Assembly: GCF_900102965.1 (NCBI RefSeq)
Contig: NZ_FNGM01000002.1
Location: forward strand, 328,703-361,756
Direction of reading: 5' to 3'
DNA length: 33,054 nucleotides
Source of the DNA: Paenibacillus jilunlii
GTDB taxonomy: Bacteria > Bacillota > Bacilli > Paenibacillales > Paenibacillaceae
The notes under the pieces were generated by a model. That model saw only the letters and a program-made list of their open reading frames with translations. It was not told where the DNA came from and made no database searches. Below are positions 32,997 through 33,054 of this stretch, in pieces (position 1 is the first letter of the stretch; every line of letters begins with the position of its first letter). The position numbers and the translations under genes are program-made.

Positions 32997-33054
32997 AGAG
33001 GTATTTTTACCTCTCATTTCCACCAGTGGCCCGTTTGCAGCGTATTCAGAGGTA
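32997..33054. repeat. Second hairpin motif continuing the 51-bp pitch to the right edge
   Basis: AGAGGTA-TTTT-TACCTCT at 32997-33014 is a different hairpin. Its leading TCAGAGGTA (32995-33003) recurs at 33046-33054, again 51 bases on, and is cut by the window end. A second repeat type with the same pitch seems to begin here. Confidence 0.5.

Noticed and set aside
32791..33054. CRISPR array
   Set aside because: The spacers between the hairpins are nearly identical and the unit is a simple 51-bp tandem repeat; no cas genes.

Overview
The window reads as chromosomal DNA of a spore-forming Firmicute, most likely a Paenibacillus or close relative. This is an inference from gene content: a YesM/YesN-type two-component pair, an alpha/beta-type small acid-soluble spore protein, a spore-coat transglutaminase, a very large surface protein ending in SLH repeats, a collagen-like protein of the exosporium type, strong AGGAGG-like ribosome binding sites, and moderately high GC. 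No rRNA, tRNA, insertion sequence, phage gene or CRISPR array was seen.

Layout. 1-1045 (minus): N-terminal part of a collagen-like Gly-X-Thr protein that runs off the left edge. 1046-1725: gene-free spacer with a repeat element, degenerate 8-bp repeats and a terminator. 1726-3198 (minus): an orphan sugar-type solute-binding protein, divergent from a sensor kinase (3328-5184) and an overlapping AraC-type response regulator (5159-6796); together they look like a three-component sensing unit. 6850-7140: a spore DNA-binding protein. 7169-12161 (minus): transglutaminase Tgl overlapping a PucR/AdeR-type regulator, then alanine dehydrogenase, then an M20-family N-carbamoyl amino acid hydrolase/allantoate amidohydrolase, so amino-nitrogen metabolism next to spore functions. 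12395-13270: a LacX-type aldose epimerase, separated by a strong bidirectional terminator from the 2101-residue SLH surface protein (13370-19675, minus).

20054-26686 (plus) is a cell-surface glycan locus: two family 2 glycosyltransferases, a polysaccharide pyruvyltransferase and a polytopic flippase in a tight operon, then, after a repeat-rich spacer, a third family 2 glycosyltransferase behind a long tandem-repeat leader. SLH domains generally bind pyruvylated wall polymers, so the neighbourhood of the SLH giant and a pyruvyltransferase may be functional.

26879-28560 is a visibly AT-rich island: a small probable DNA-binding protein behind a palindromic promoter, a spacer with two tandem hairpins sharing a 26-bp core, and a DUF3800 (RNase H-like) protein. 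It is the best candidate here for an undescribed system, possibly defence- or toxin-related. The rest is housekeeping: threonine aldolase family protein (28614-29726, minus), uridine kinase (29918-30553), and an unusual fusion of a UPF0158-like domain to a SWIM zinc finger (30661-32724). The right edge holds four 51-bp tandem repeats, each carrying a hairpin.

Three gene-free regions (1.26-1.6 kb, 24.7-25.34 kb, 32.8-33.05 kb) carry different short-period repeats, which suggests that repeat families of this genome accumulate between genes.
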